This document shows, one piece after another, positions 1 to 11,080 of a stretch of DNA of 64,000 bases (its first letter is position 1; each line of letters begins with the position of its first letter). Source of the stretch: Colocasia esculenta (lineage: Eukaryota > Streptophyta > Magnoliopsida > Alismatales > Araceae); contig CM024753.1 of assembly GCA_014218235.1 (NCBI GenBank), positions 181,636,348-181,700,347 of the forward strand. The letters run 5' to 3'. A program made the position numbers and the translations under genes. The notes below the pieces were generated by a model. The model ran no database searches, was not told the origin of the DNA, and saw only the letters and a program-made list of their open reading frames with translations.

Positions 1-1028
1 AAGTTGATGTTAATTGTTCTATAGTAAATAAGAAACTAGTTGTAAAGCTTGGACTCCTTGGGGTCTTTTGACGTGTTAGATGGGCTTATAAGGTACAGCC
101 CTTGGTGGATTTATTTTTCTTTCTTTCTTTCTTTTGTTTTTGATGTTCTGTATCCTTTTTAACATGGAAAAAGGAATCAGATCGGTTCAAGGATCGCCCT
201 CGCCGATCCCGATCCGGATTGGATATCTGGCTGGTCCATCGAAAGTCCTGGATTGGCTAAATTAAAAATATTTATTTTGAAAAAAATACAAAAAATAAGA
301 AAAAAAATCAATAAAAGTCAGGAAACACATGTCTTCAATATTTTATGTATATTTATGATATATGTAATCTTACGTATAAATTTATACATTCATATCTATA
401 TATATACACAATATATATATATAATCAAATGGATATATATGTATCATATTAATGTACAAACATAATTAATATGTATATCCTTATAAATATATATATTATA
501 CATAATGGCAATCATTAGGTTGTGAATGGTATTGGAATATGGAGCTTGAGGCCCTGAATTCTCCAATGTGCGGGTACGCACTTGCGGATCGACTTGCGTG
601 GTCAGGTCTCACGGATCGACACGAGTGGTCAGGTTGCAACGGTCAAGGGGGCATCTCTCCTTGCAGGGGTTTCAAGGGGAAATAAAAGTTTAATTTGCAA
701 AGCAAAGGGGCATATCTCATTTGTTTATACGTATTTGGTTATGATATAAGTAATCATTTAAATAAATTTACACATTTATGTGTGTATACAATATATATAT
801 GTAATCACATACATCTCTTAAATGTGTAGCTATAATTAATATTATATCATTATAGTATATACATCATATTAATAAACACTTTATACATATATATGTGTGT
901 TAATGTACATACAATCCTGTATTAATGTAAATATAATAATAATATGTACATATGTATAGTTAATATATAGTGTAAATGACTGTACATACATTAATGTAAA
1001 TATAATAATATATACATACATATGGTTA

Positions 1029-1035
<7 letters not shown>
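1..1035. other. AT-rich non-coding DNA
   Basis: No gene is visible. The sequence is strongly AT-rich, with many TATA/ATAC runs. Between about 175 and 265 there is a short GATCGG/CCGATC-rich stretch that runs into a lysine-codon-like A-rich tail. This resembles the subterminal end of the hAT elements found elsewhere in the window, so it is probably a hAT end fragment. The part between about 540 and 670 is less AT-rich and contains repeated GGATCGAC and GTGGTCAGG words that I do not recognise. Confidence 0.5.

Positions 1036-1084
<49 letters not shown>
1036..1084. repeat. (AT)n microsatellite
   Basis: Uninterrupted alternating AT/TA dinucleotides of about 48 bp, the longest simple repeat in this AT-rich stretch. 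Confidence 0.9.
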
Positions 1085-1087
<3 letters not shown>

Positions 1088-1107
1088 CTATATATACAAA
1101 ATTTGTG

Positions 1108-1282
1108 TGGCAGAATTGGCCTGGGATTGGCTGATCCAGGCCGATCTCGACTGATTCAGTCTGATTCTGGCCAATTCGGCTGGAATTTCACCGATCCAAA
1201 GGGCCTCCCTTTTGGGCCGATTCGATACAAAATCGGCCGATCTCGATCTGGATCGGCCAATTCTGCATTCCATCCTCTTTAT
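1108..1282. mobile_element. Short hAT-type MITE or solo end
   Basis: The stretch begins with CAGAATTGGCC and ends with its inverse, GGCCAATTCTG. The interior is rich in CCGATC/GATCGG words, as in the subterminal regions of the hAT elements in this window. It carries no coding potential. I could not find a clean 8-bp target duplication, so the exact ends are uncertain. Confidence 0.5.
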
Positions 1283-2391
1283 GGCATCATGAACTGGGTG
1301 GCCTGGAATAACCTTCTAGAAACAAATGAATTGGCTACACAAATTTCATTGTGGATTTAATTGCATCATTGAGATGGTTCATGGTTGTGTGTTTTCAATA
1401 TCTCTTCTTTCTGCCAGGGGTGTTGAGGTGTCCACAGATAAAGTAAGAGAGCAACTCTCTCCTCTCTGTCATCGTCATTATCAATTCATGATCCTCTTTG
1501 CCCTTTCAAATCTGATTCGTCCTATATGGCTGATCCTGACTGCGTCAGGCAATGCATTCACTGCTTCAAGGATGATCCAAGTTCCCATGCTGATTTTTGT
1601 ACCAGTTGCAGCCATTCAAAACCATATAGGCAAGTTTAATTCTAAACTTGTCGATTAGGAAAAGAATTTGTATGAAATCAATGACCCCAAGGTGGTGGGT
1701 ATATTTGGGCCTATCCAATTTTTAAGAACTTGGTAAAATTTGATGAAGTGGTTTCCATGATGGTTCACCAGATTGGGCTGAACCAGTTGAATCATACTGG
1801 ATCAGGGCCTTTCCGATACCATCTGATATGTTCACACTATACTAGGGATTATGTCTTTGTTTATTTTGACTTTACTGATGATTGGTCTTTGGCATTTTGA
1901 TCATAGTGTGTTCATCAAATCAACCAACTTCAATGAGTTAGCCTTTATTTGTGCAAAATTTTTAATGAACATGACAATTTCTTTGTGTTGTAATTCTCAT
2001 GGCATAGAATACATTGTTAGTGGGGTAGTAATGGTTCAAATGCCACATAAATGATGTATTCCTTGATTTTGTAGCTCAAAATTCATGATACCTCTGTTTC
2101 TACGGGGGGAAAATAAATGAACTTGGCTGAATTGGCCAGACCAGACTGAGCCAGGCCAAGCTGGTGCACCATGTTGGCTGTGGCCAGAGCCGATCTGTTC
2201 CGAACCACCAATCTAGCCATCCTGGGTTTTAATAATGTTTTCCCAAAGCAGTCGTTATGTGATGGTGGCTTTGGTGTATGATGGCACATTCTTTGTTCCT
2301 CTAATATATGTGATGCCAACAACTATGAAGTTGTTGATGAGGTAATTAGCTGTAGTTGGTGGATGATAGAGGGATATGTTAAAAAGTTGCA
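1283..2391. other. Non-coding DNA, no gene recognised
   Basis: Short open frames here (for example 1326-1658) show no recognisable domain and are interrupted. A stretch at about 2120-2235 again carries TGGCC/GATC-rich words like the hAT ends. In one frame, 1480-1640 could be read as a decayed cysteine/histidine-rich peptide, but too little remains to call it. If the SPIRRIG-type gene extends upstream, this DNA would be part of one of its introns. Confidence 0.4.
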
Positions 2392-2639
2392 GATGTAGAA
2401 GAGAAATGCTTACTTTACTTCTCGTCTAGGCAGGAAATTTTACTTCCTGTCCTGGATGGGACTGGCTTGCATAGGTGGTATCCGGTCCCCACCATCTTTT
2501 CCCTCCTCTATTTCCAATGCAAATGTTATTTGTCACCCTTAGCACTAAGGGTGACAAAAAGCTAGTTAAGGGTGACAAATAGTTTCTACCCTATTGTCAC
2601 TATTGAAACTTTATCACTCTTTAAGTCGCTAAAGGTAAA

Positions 2640-4905
2640 AGGATTGTAGAAAGAGAGACTTGGTGATAGAGTATGAAAATGCAAAAAACTATTAAGCAAA
2701 AAGAGAATGCTTTAAAGCTTGGCAAACTAACAAAAATAATCAAACCCTAGAAGCTTATAAAATAGTTAAAAAGAGGACTAAGAAAATAGTTAGTGAAGCT
2801 AAATCCAAGGTGTTTGAAGAATTGTATAATAAATGAAGAACACAAGTGGTTGAAAATGATATATTTAAACTTACTAAATTAAAAGAAAGGAAAAGTAGAG
2901 GTCTAGATCATGTTTGTTGCATTAAGGGTGTAGTCCAAAGGGTTTTGGTTAAGGATTTTGAGGTTAAAGAGAGACGGCGTAGCTATTTTCAGATGTTGCT
3001 TAATGAAGATTGCTTTAATGATTTCTCTTTAGAAGCAAGGAATTCCGGATCTGTTCGGGGTCCGGGATCAGACCCCTCGAACCCGATCTGGAATTGGATT
3101 TGGATCGGCCGTGATCTGCAGGGATCGGGGAAATGGATTGGGGGGCAAGGATGTCAGAGTCGGGTCGGGTGGCTGGGTCGGCCCCAGTCGATCTCGACCC
3201 CGAGTCGGAGTCGGGCTGAGTCGGACAGTGTACTTTGCAATCCTAGTCTCGTGGGTGGGTGGGTGTCCCCCCCCAAGTCGGGTCGCCAGGGGCTGACCCG
3301 ACTCAGAGTCGGCCGACTCCGCTTCGAGTCGGCTGACTTTGCCATCCATGTTGGGGGGGGGATCGGGTAGGATTTTGTTTATTTAGATGGGTTTACAATT
3401 TACTAGATGTGGCATGAGGAGATTCGGATCGGTCCATTTCGGGTAGAATCGGATCGGATATGGCTGATTCTGATCTGGATCGGCCGAATCGGATCGGAAT
3501 CGGCTGATTTTGCAACCCGTGTTTAGAAGGGGATCAAGAGTCAATTTTTTTTGATAAATATAAGTATTTCAAGCATATTAAGATGTTAGAAGAAGTGGGT
3601 GATGCTTTAAGAAAAATGAAAGTGGACAAGGCCTTAAGACCAGATGGCATAGCTATTGAAGTATGGAAAGGCCTAAGAGACATTGAAATTAAGTGGTTAA
3701 TTAAGCTTTTCAATAAAATTTTGTAGGAACAGAAGATGCCAGAAGAATGGAGAAAAAGTGTCATAGCTCATTTCTATAAAAACAAAAGGGACATTCAAAG
3801 TTGCAATAATTACCGTGAAAGTAATCTTATGAGAGTGATCGATAAAGGTATTCAATGTATGATTGCTATATCAGAAAATCAATTTAGTTTTATGTCGAGT
3901 AGTTCTACTATAGAAGCAATTTTCTTATTACGACAGTTAATGGAGAAGAATAGGTATATGAGAAAAGATTTATGTTGTTTTTTTATTTGGAGAAGACATA
4001 TATATTGAGAGAATTGATTTGATGGATATTAAGAAATAAGGGAGTCTCTTAAGGATATGTTGACTTGGTTCAAGATATGTACGAAGGTGCTATTACTAGT
4101 GTGAGTGTGTGAGAAATATTGCTGGAGAGACTTGTGAATTTCCAGTCACTATAAGTTTGCATCAAAGTTCTACACTAAGTCTACATCTCTTTGCTCTGGT
4201 TATAGATAAACAAAACAATCAGTATAAGTTTATAGGAAGATATGGTTCTCTAATTAATGGACAACACATTCCTATGAGTAGGGTTTATCATTTAAGAGAA
4301 TGGGGAGATTTATGTCGATGTTATACACAGGATTAAGGCAGGTTGGTTAAACTGGAGAAGTGTATCAAGAGTCTTTTGTGATATTCGTATACCTGTAAAA
4401 CTTAAAGGGAAGTTTTATATAATGGTTGTGAGACCTGCGTTGCTATATGGTACTAAGTGTTGGGTAGTACGAAAGAAACACATTAACAAAATATATGTAG
4501 TAAAGATAAGGATATCGAGAGCCTAAGATTGAGATAGATGTGTAGTAAGACTAAGAAAGATAAGATTAAGAATGAGTGCTTTTGTGATGTCTTGGGATAG
4601 CTCCAATTGATAATAAAATGAGAGAAACTAGATTTGGGTGGTTTAGACACGTGCACCGTCGTCCTAACTCGATGTCGGTTGAAAGATGTGACCAAATCTT
4701 AGTGAATGCTAGTAAAAGAGCTCGGGGAAGGAAAATGAGATGGTGCGATGTTATTGGGAAGGACATTGGCTTCTTGGATTTAAACATGAATATAGCACTT
4801 GATAGAAATCTTTGGTGGAATAAGATTCATGTTGCAGATCCCCAAATATTGGGATGAGGCTCTGATGATGATGATGATGATGAGTGTTAAGGGAGACAAA
4901 TAGCT
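2640..4905 (+). pseudogene. Decayed RTE-type LINE reverse transcriptase
   Basis: Broken frames on the + strand read as reverse-transcriptase remnants. About 3580-3720 gives a stretch resembling the ...ALRKMKVDKA..PDGIAIEVWK region, followed by EEWRKSVI and NNYRE..LM from 3736. The segment at 4618-4857 (RETRFGWFRHVHRRP ... DRNLWW.KIHVADPQ) is the typical C-terminal end of plant RTE-clade LINEs. The end is followed by a short (GAT)n tail at about 4862-4884; such simple 3' tails are usual in RTE elements. Many stops and frameshifts are present, and a hAT MITE splits it at 3036-3521. It is clearly non-functional. Confidence 0.75.
3036..3521. mobile_element. hAT MITE inside the LINE remnant
   Basis: The 8-bp target duplication TTTAGAAG is at 3028-3035 and 3522-3529. 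The insert starts CAAGGAATTCCGG and ends GCAACCCGTG, whose inverse starts CACGGGTTGC. The interior is dense in GATCGG and GAGTCGG words. An internal TTTGCCATCCATG at about 3336-3348, next to a G run, matches the right end of the family II hAT element at 53.58 kb. A second hAT end is therefore probably nested inside. The open frames over 2846-3370 on both strands are products of this repeat and not genes. Confidence 0.7.
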
Positions 4906-5040
4906 ACTTTAAGGGTGACAAATATATTTTTGCATTGGGATATCATATTGTATAGTGTGGGGGCTGCAACCGCCCACACACCCCAATCCCATCCCATCTA
5001 GGACGTAACATTTCTGATGTAGAAACATGTTTAGGTGGTG

Positions 5041-5262
5041 ATTTTTTTTTTTTTTTGGGGGGGGGGGGGGTTAAGTTTTCGGAATCCGGAATAGATGTAC
5101 ATCCACGATGACAGGATCGAAATCAGGGTCTGGATTGGCCATGGCCAATCCCGATCCGAATCAGGCGAGAATCGGCCAGATTTGATCGGATCGGCCATGG
5201 CCGATTCGATGCAGAATTGGCTGATTCCAATCCGGTTTAATTGATTCTGCCATCTATGGATG
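5041..5262. mobile_element. T/G homopolymer tract and short hAT-like element
   Basis: A run of about 15 T followed by 14 G lies at 5042-5070. It is followed at about 5106-5257 by a segment starting near CACGATGACAGGATC and ending GATTCTGCCATCTATG. These are approximately inverse to each other and related to the family II hAT ends. The target duplication is unclear because the larger hAT element inserted directly at its right edge. Confidence 0.5.
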
Positions 5263-5648
5263 TACCACCCATGGAAGACAGGATCGGGATCGGGATCGAC
5301 CCTGGTCGATCCGTTCCTGGATCGGATCGGATCGAAGATCCTCTGGATCCCAGGGAAGTCTGGCCGATCCTGGATCGGCCAGACTATAAAATGTTTATTC
5401 CGATCCGAATCAGGCGAGAATCGGCCAGATTTGATCGGATCGGCCATGGCCGATTCGATGCAGAATTGGCTGATTCCAATCCGGTTTAATTGATTCTGCC
5501 ATCTATGGATGTACCACCCATGGAAGACAGGATCGGGATCGGGATCGACCCTGGTCGATCCGTTCCTGGATCGGATCGGATCGAAGATCCTCTGGATCCC
5601 AGGGAAGTTTGGCCGATCCTGGATCGACCAGACTATAAAATGTTTATT
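5151..5648. repeat. 249-bp tandem duplication over the hAT left end
   Basis: Positions 5151-5399 and 5400-5648 are near-identical copies differing at only a few bases (for example AGTCTGG against AGTTTGG and GATCGGCC against GATCGACC). Each copy contains the end of the neighbouring short element, the 8-bp target site GTACCACC (5262-5269 and 5511-5518) and the first ~130 bp of the hAT element. The duplication therefore arose after the hAT insertion. Confidence 0.9.
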
Positions 5649-5816
5649 TTTTTGGAAAAAATGCAGGAAAATTCAGGAAAAATCAGGAAAAAACAGAAAA
5701 AATCTGAACTCCAGAAAGAACTAAGATTTGCATCAAAAATCAATTATACATGCATTCATAGTACATAAAACATGAAATTTAAGACATTGTACATGTAACT
5801 TACATTTGATAGAAGA

Positions 5817-8800
5817 CTAATAATCTTTCCATCCACTTCCAGACATAGATGAGCCACCATCATTTGGGTTTTGGTAGCTATGACCAAAGAGGGAATTTGC
5901 TAAATCATGTATACCCATTTGAATCTCTCTTGGTGTAAATTGTTGACTTGAGCTTTCTCCAGATTGTGATGGAGCTGGACACCATATACCAAGCAGTTTG
6001 TATGTACTTGTTGCTTCACTAGGGCCACTAGGCTCTTGTTCTTGTGAAGGCCAAGGTCCCCATCCTCCTTGTACTCCATAAGGTGAGCTACTAATATCTG
6101 AGTACGGTAAAATGGGAGGCTGAAATGCAGGTATATGAGTAGACCCTGAACTATAGTTTGGCTCCCAAGGTGGCCACTCATAGGCTGCATGATGTTGTTG
6201 TCCTTTATATCCCCCTTGTCCATGCCCTTGTCCTTCTCCTCCGCCTCCCTGATGTTCTGTTTCTGGTACATAACTTTCAGTAAGCCCTACACCTGTGGCC
6301 CCAGTATATTCTGCTCCTGCATATCCCTGGGCAGCTCCTGTGGCCCCAGTGGCAGCCCCATCATCATCATCATTTGGATCTTGTGTGGTGTCATCACTAC
6401 GAATTGGTTGCTGCACTTTCCTCTTTTTTTGCCTGGCATATGTTATTTTTTCTAACTCTAAGGCTTTTGAACTCTTTTCTTTTTGTGTTGCAGCTCTTCT
6501 TAATGCAGGCTGAGTGGGAGGCACTCTAGATGTCTCTGGCAAGATAGCTGAGTGTCGTGGCAAAGAGAAGAGAGGACCGAGGGTGAGAGGTGGGTCCTCA
6601 CTTACCCTAAGATCTGGATCTCCAGCCTCTACTCCATCCAATTCTCCTTCCGCCCATGAGCAATCACGAGGGTCAAATTCTGGAACATCCCTTTCCTGTC
6701 TTGTTTCCACCCATGCATTTAGTGGGTGTTCCTCATCAAATAACTCATCAACATCAATTTGAGATGATAATGCTTCCCTCTCTGCAAAACGTTGCTCCCA
6801 ATGACTACCTGCAAAAGTCATTAGCCTTGCCTCGCTCTTCTTTTGTCTATCTTTAATGCATTTCAGCTTCAACCTCATATTGTAGTGGCAATAGACCAAC
6901 TTCTCTAGCCTAGTTGCACTCAACCTGTTCCTCACTTTTGTGTGAATAAGTGAGAAAGTGCTCCAATTTCTCTCACACTGGCTAGATGAAGTGGTCTGAC
7001 TGAGTACTCTAATAGCAATCCTTGCAAGTGGACTTCTTTGACCAGTCTTGTAGTCTAACATAACCCACCACTCACCTATAAAAAAAAAACATACAATGAA
7101 TTAGCACATAATACAAGTGATTTGTCATTTTGTTATGAAGTAAGCATGAGCTTAAGTCTGAAGGTTCTTACCCGGACCCATTCTGGTCACTGCTTCTTTA
7201 ACATCATAATCTCTGTAGATGTCCAACTTCAGTTTAAATCTGTCCATCTACAGTATAATACAGTTGCTAAGTGTAACTCCAAAAGTATATTGAATACATG
7301 ATGCTGGAATGAAGTTTTTAACTTGGCCGTACCTCTATCATAGCATCTATTCTTTCGTCCATGCTCCTAGATAATCTCCCGATGACATTGATTGTCCCCT
7401 GGAGCACCTCACCATCATTGTGAGGGGAATCACTATATTGATGCCTAGGGTTAAAGAAATACTCTATATGTACAAAACATGTGTAGTAAGTTAGAAATTC
7501 AACTCATGCTAATAAGAAATATGCACAATAAGATATAATACATTTACCTGCTGCATGTAAATCATGGTGGAGTGTTGACTCCCATCTTGCATCAATAATC
7601 TTCCACCATTTTTTATATGCTTGCGGATGCTTCTCTCTCAACCTTTCCTTGGCTTTATCCATAGCCTCATATAAGTAACCCATGTCATTCTTGTCCTCTC
7701 CATCAACCATTCTCAGCACCTGTACTAGAGGCTCTATTAGCTTCAAATAATAGTGGATTTTCTCCCAAAAACGATGGTCACTGACCAAGCAAGAAATCTC
7801 ATGTGCCACATCTCTGGATTCCTCTCTCAATGTAGCCACATGTGCCAAGTACTCGGAACTATGTATGAGAGTGCCCAACTCATGTCTAAACTGATGCAGA
7901 CTCTCCAATGCAATAAATTGTGAGGCAAATCTTGTTGGGCCAGGACGAATTATGTCATGTCCATCTGTGCACTCTCTCATCATATGTAAGATTCTATTGT
8001 GTCCATAAATAAAAGTAGTAATCATTTGCGACTTGGACACCAAGTCATGCACATGTTTGTCTTTGCCAATATCCTCCATCATCAAGTCTAAGGAGTGGGC
8101 TGCACAAGGGACCCAATAAAGATGATGTCGTTTTGCCATCAATTTTCTTCCAGCTGCCTTGTAACTAGCTTCATTATCAATGACAACTTGGACTACATGT
8201 TCCTCGCCAATTTCATCAATCATCTCATCCATGAGCCTAAACAAGTAATCTGCATTTTTTATTTGCCCACTTGCATCTATAGATTTCATGAACACTGTAC
8301 CCTCACTGCAATATACAAGAAAGTTAATCATGGACCTTCTTGTTGTTCCCGTCCATCCGTCACACATAAGAGTACAACCTCTTGTCATCCATATATCTTT
8401 GAATGACGCCACCCAATCCTTTATCTCAGTCAATTCCTCTTCAAGATATTTGCCATAAATCTCCTTTGGCATAGGAGCTTTCAAACCTGGGCCTGCCTCA
8501 CCAACTGAATCTATCATCGTTTGGAAATAAGGACTAGATGCTGTATGGGCTGGGATCCCTGCATGCAAAAACCATTTTACAATGTTTTTAACTGCATGTT
8601 TAGCGGAAGCAGCTGTGGCCTTTACCCCTTTCATTGCATGCTTTATGCTAGGCTGTTTTGATGAAGATTTCCTTCCCAAAATTGTGTCAACCCCACTAAT
8701 TGGTCCCGTTCCCCTCATTGAACCACCTTTCCTGATAGGTGGTGCCGGTGGTCGTGTGACACTAGCCCCTGATGATGATCCTTCTCTTGTACTATGGAAC

Positions 8801-9255
8801 CTCCGCATGTCACTTTCCAACATGGCAGCACGCCGACTCTGCCGTAGTCCTTCTCGCCATTCTCTCTCATTAGGTGAGAGATCCTCATAATCTGTCTCAT
8901 CTGAGTCCTCAACATCAACAGGAATTTGTCTTCCTTTCATTGCAGCCTTACCTTTTCCCTTCCCAGAAATCTCTTCATGCAGTTCTTGTTGATGTTGAAT
9001 ACGTATGCCTCTTTGTTGTTGTCTTCCAGCCATGTAGTCTTTCATCTCATTCACTAACTCCCGTGGACAATGCTTGCATTTTAGTACATTTGTTCCAATG
9101 CCTGCAATGTGTTGTTTTAGGCGGTATACACCTCCATTCATTTCCTTACCACAGTGGTTACACCGCACTCTCTTAGAGGCAGCATCAATAAAGACACCGT
9201 GTTTCCATCCAATGTCTACTTGTGGTTGCTCTTCCTCGTGTCCCTCATCAGCCAT
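5817..9255 (-). CDS. hAT transposase (BED finger, DUF659, hATC), four exons
   Basis: DNA-binding and strand-transfer enzyme for the surrounding hAT element. The exon model on the minus strand is 9255-7548, 7463-7333, 7247-7172 and 7075-5817. All introns are GT-AG and the joined length is 3174 bp, exactly 1058 codons including the stop, with no internal stop seen. Residues ~16-60 form a BED-type zinc finger (C-x2-C ... KQHIAG ... CKHC). Residues ~260-420 match DUF659, including CDGWTG and VIDNEASYKAAG, which carry the likely catalytic aspartates. The hAT dimerisation region follows the last junction (RVLSQTTSSSQCERNWSTFS). The last ~340 residues are low complexity, rich in Gly, Gln, Ser, Pro and Tyr. 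The start is the ATG before the BED finger. A 1057-residue protein is long for the family because of this tail. Confidence 0.88.
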
Positions 9256-9950
9256 ACTTGCTAATCCTATAACAAATTAAGAATACAAACACATTCATGT
9301 GTAAGTATACAATTATAAACATAATTACATCTAATATTAACCCTAATTAGGGTGAAATTTAGAGATTTTCTCTAATTTCCCGAAATGAAATAGTTCTATT
9401 ATCATAGAAAGGCATGATTAAGTCAATTAAGTGATTGGAACACTTAATTGATCTCTAATTGTGCTAATACAACATAAGGCCCAAATATCAAACCCTAATT
9501 AGTTAATTAGGGTGAAATTTGGAGATTATTGTAAGGGAAGAATAAGAAGATATAAGAAGATTAAACATGTGTACATGTGTTTTCATTTTTTTTCAGAATT
9601 TATAACTGAATTTCGAAATTAAAAAATGAAATATACCTTAAGAAGAACAACTTCTTCCTTGCTTGAGTAAGATCTCTTGAGATCTACTCAAGAAAATCTC
9701 CCTTGGATGTGCTCCTTCTAACCTCTTTCAAACTTGAAAGAGAAGATAGGGTTTAGAAGAAAAAGTAGAAGAGGAAGGAGAAGAGGAAGAAGAAGAAGAA
9801 GAAGAAGAACAAGAAGAAGAAGAGGAGGAGGAGGAGGCCGGCTGGGGAGGAGGCCGGCGGCGGTGGAGGAGGCCGGCGGCGGCGGTGGAGGAGGCAGCCC
9901 GAGCTGGGGGGGGAGGGGGAGCACCTTCCTTCCTTCCTAGGACACCAAAA
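9256..9950 (-). other. hAT 5' leader region
   Basis: Upstream of the transposase ATG, inside the hAT element. It contains an AT-rich stretch with two copies of an ACCCTAATTAGGGTGAAATTT-like word (near 9340 and 9500). These words also occur upstream of the family II transposase at 48.1 kb and 52.9 kb. A (GAA/GAG)n purine-rich tract at about 9750-9900 probably belongs to a non-coding first exon or leader. The proline- or arginine-rich open frames here come from the repeat. Confidence 0.55.
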
Positions 9951-9989
9951 CCTGCATCTTTTGGTGTCCTCGGGTGGGAAGGGGCAGAA

Positions 9990-10312
9990 ATAAGGGGATC
10001 GACCTCTGATCGATCGGGATCGACCCTTATCGGGTCGGATCGACGCCGGATCGATCGATTCGACCCGATAAGGGTCGATCCGGCACCTTAAGTTCAAATT
10101 TGAACTGAACCCAGCCGGATCGACTGAATCGAGCCGGGATCGCTCGATCCCGGTTCGACTCGAGCGATCCAACTCAGATCCTACTGAGTTGGGTCGATCC
10201 AGCCAGAAATGTGGGGTTTTGGGGTTCTTCAAGGGGGAATCGACCCTTGGGGGGTCGATCCGATCTGGGATCGAGCGATTCTGGCTCGATCCCGGCGATT
10301 CTTCCGTCCATG
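9990..10312. promoter_or_regulatory. Subterminal GATCG repeat array of the hAT right end
   Basis: About 320 bp packed with GATCGA/GATCGG/CCGATC words and inverted pairs, ending at the terminal inverted repeat. hAT transposases generally bind short subterminal repeats, so this array is a plausible binding region. That role is inferred. The same array ends the elements at 38894-40344 and 58622-60069. Confidence 0.55.
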
Positions 10313-10320
10313 GTACCACC

Positions 10321-11080
10321 TCTGAAATATCGTGGAGAAGTAGGTATAGGTTTTGCTGATGTCCCATATTCATGAAACAAGCTTTTATCATGACTCACTA
10401 AACATTTTAAGGTTGGGTGGGAACTTGTCATAAGAGGTTCTAGAGTAAAGAACCTGTCATAAAAGATTCCAAAATTTAAAGACCTACATTATCTAAAGGA
10501 TTAACTCAATTATGCAAATTTTCATTCACTTGGGGAATGGGGGGGGGGGTGAGGACTTACCTACGGGATGAGGAGAATGCTGTAGTTGGGGAACCACTAA
10601 CTATGCTTATTGTTTTAGGGGCATAATCTCTGCTCGAGAAGGGGGATTTAGCTCCTAGGGATCGTAGGGTAATGGAATATTTTCAATGTAAGTACCTTAC
10701 TGTTAAATGATGGCTAGTGCAGCACCCTTTAACAAATCAGGTTTTGGGCAATGTAGAGGTTCTTTTTGGAGAATATCACTTGTGATTGGTTGGCAACAGT
10801 TCCCAAGTGGTGTAATTACAGTTTGCTGTGTGTGGATCAGTAGGAGTTGTTGAACTACCACCTTATGCTGCATGTTCAGGAAGATTGACAGAGGCGCTCT
10901 GACACGATTCATGGTGCTCATCAGATTCTGGATAATGTATAGAGGTCAGAATGGGACCAGTAATTTCAAGGTGATTGTTAGGTACATAGGTTTGGTGGTT
11001 GATTCTCTATATGACTCTTAATGCTTTAAGGGAATGAAATAAATGGAGGAAATCTTCAAGAGAGAAGGAAGGGTCCATGG
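10321..11080. other. Non-coding DNA between hAT insertions
   Basis: No gene recognised. The short frame at 10703-10921 has no domain I can identify. The stretch may be an old retroelement remnant, but nothing specific supports that. Confidence 0.4.

Larger units (their letters stand above)
2401..5015. mobile_element. MULE-like element with 9-bp target duplication
   Basis: A 9-bp direct repeat GATGTAGAA sits at 2392-2400 and 5016-5024. Just inside it are imperfect inverted ends of roughly 130 bp: the left end starts GAGAAATGCTTAC, and the right end read inward starts AGAAATGTTACGTCC. The similarity continues through GGATGGGA, a CCAATGCAAA block and TTTGTCACCCTTA. A 9-bp duplication with long inverted ends is the Mutator-like pattern. 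No MURA-type transposase is present. The interior is a decayed RTE-type LINE plus a nested hAT MITE. It could be a non-autonomous MULE with internal insertions, or another long-TIR family. Confidence 0.6.
5519..10312 (-). mobile_element. Apparently autonomous hAT element (family I)
   Basis: The element runs from CATGGAAGACAGGATCG to CGATTCTTCCGTCCATG, imperfect inverted ends, and is flanked by a perfect 8-bp duplication GTACCACC at 5511-5518 and 10313-10320. Because of the tandem duplication, an equivalent start also exists at 5270 with its own GTACCACC at 5262-5269. Inside are an intact-looking transposase gene on the minus strand, a purine-rich leader near 9730-9910 and subterminal regions full of GATCGG/CGATCC motifs. 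The outer ~270 bp on the left and ~210 bp on the right are shared with the 1.45-kb elements at 38894-40344 and 58622-60069. CANGG-type ends and 8-bp duplications are standard for hAT. Confidence 0.92.

Noticed and set aside
1326..1658. Possible upstream exon of the SPIRRIG-type gene
   Set aside because: The translation shows no similarity I recognise to the region preceding exon A and lacks convincing splice sites.
2846..3370. 174-codon plus-strand ORF
   Set aside because: The first ~60 codons are LINE remnant and the rest is the inserted hAT MITE, so it is a chance fusion.
9753..10391. 212-codon minus-strand ORF, proline and leucine rich
   Set aside because: It reads through the GA-rich leader and GATCG subterminal array of the hAT element and continues past the element end.
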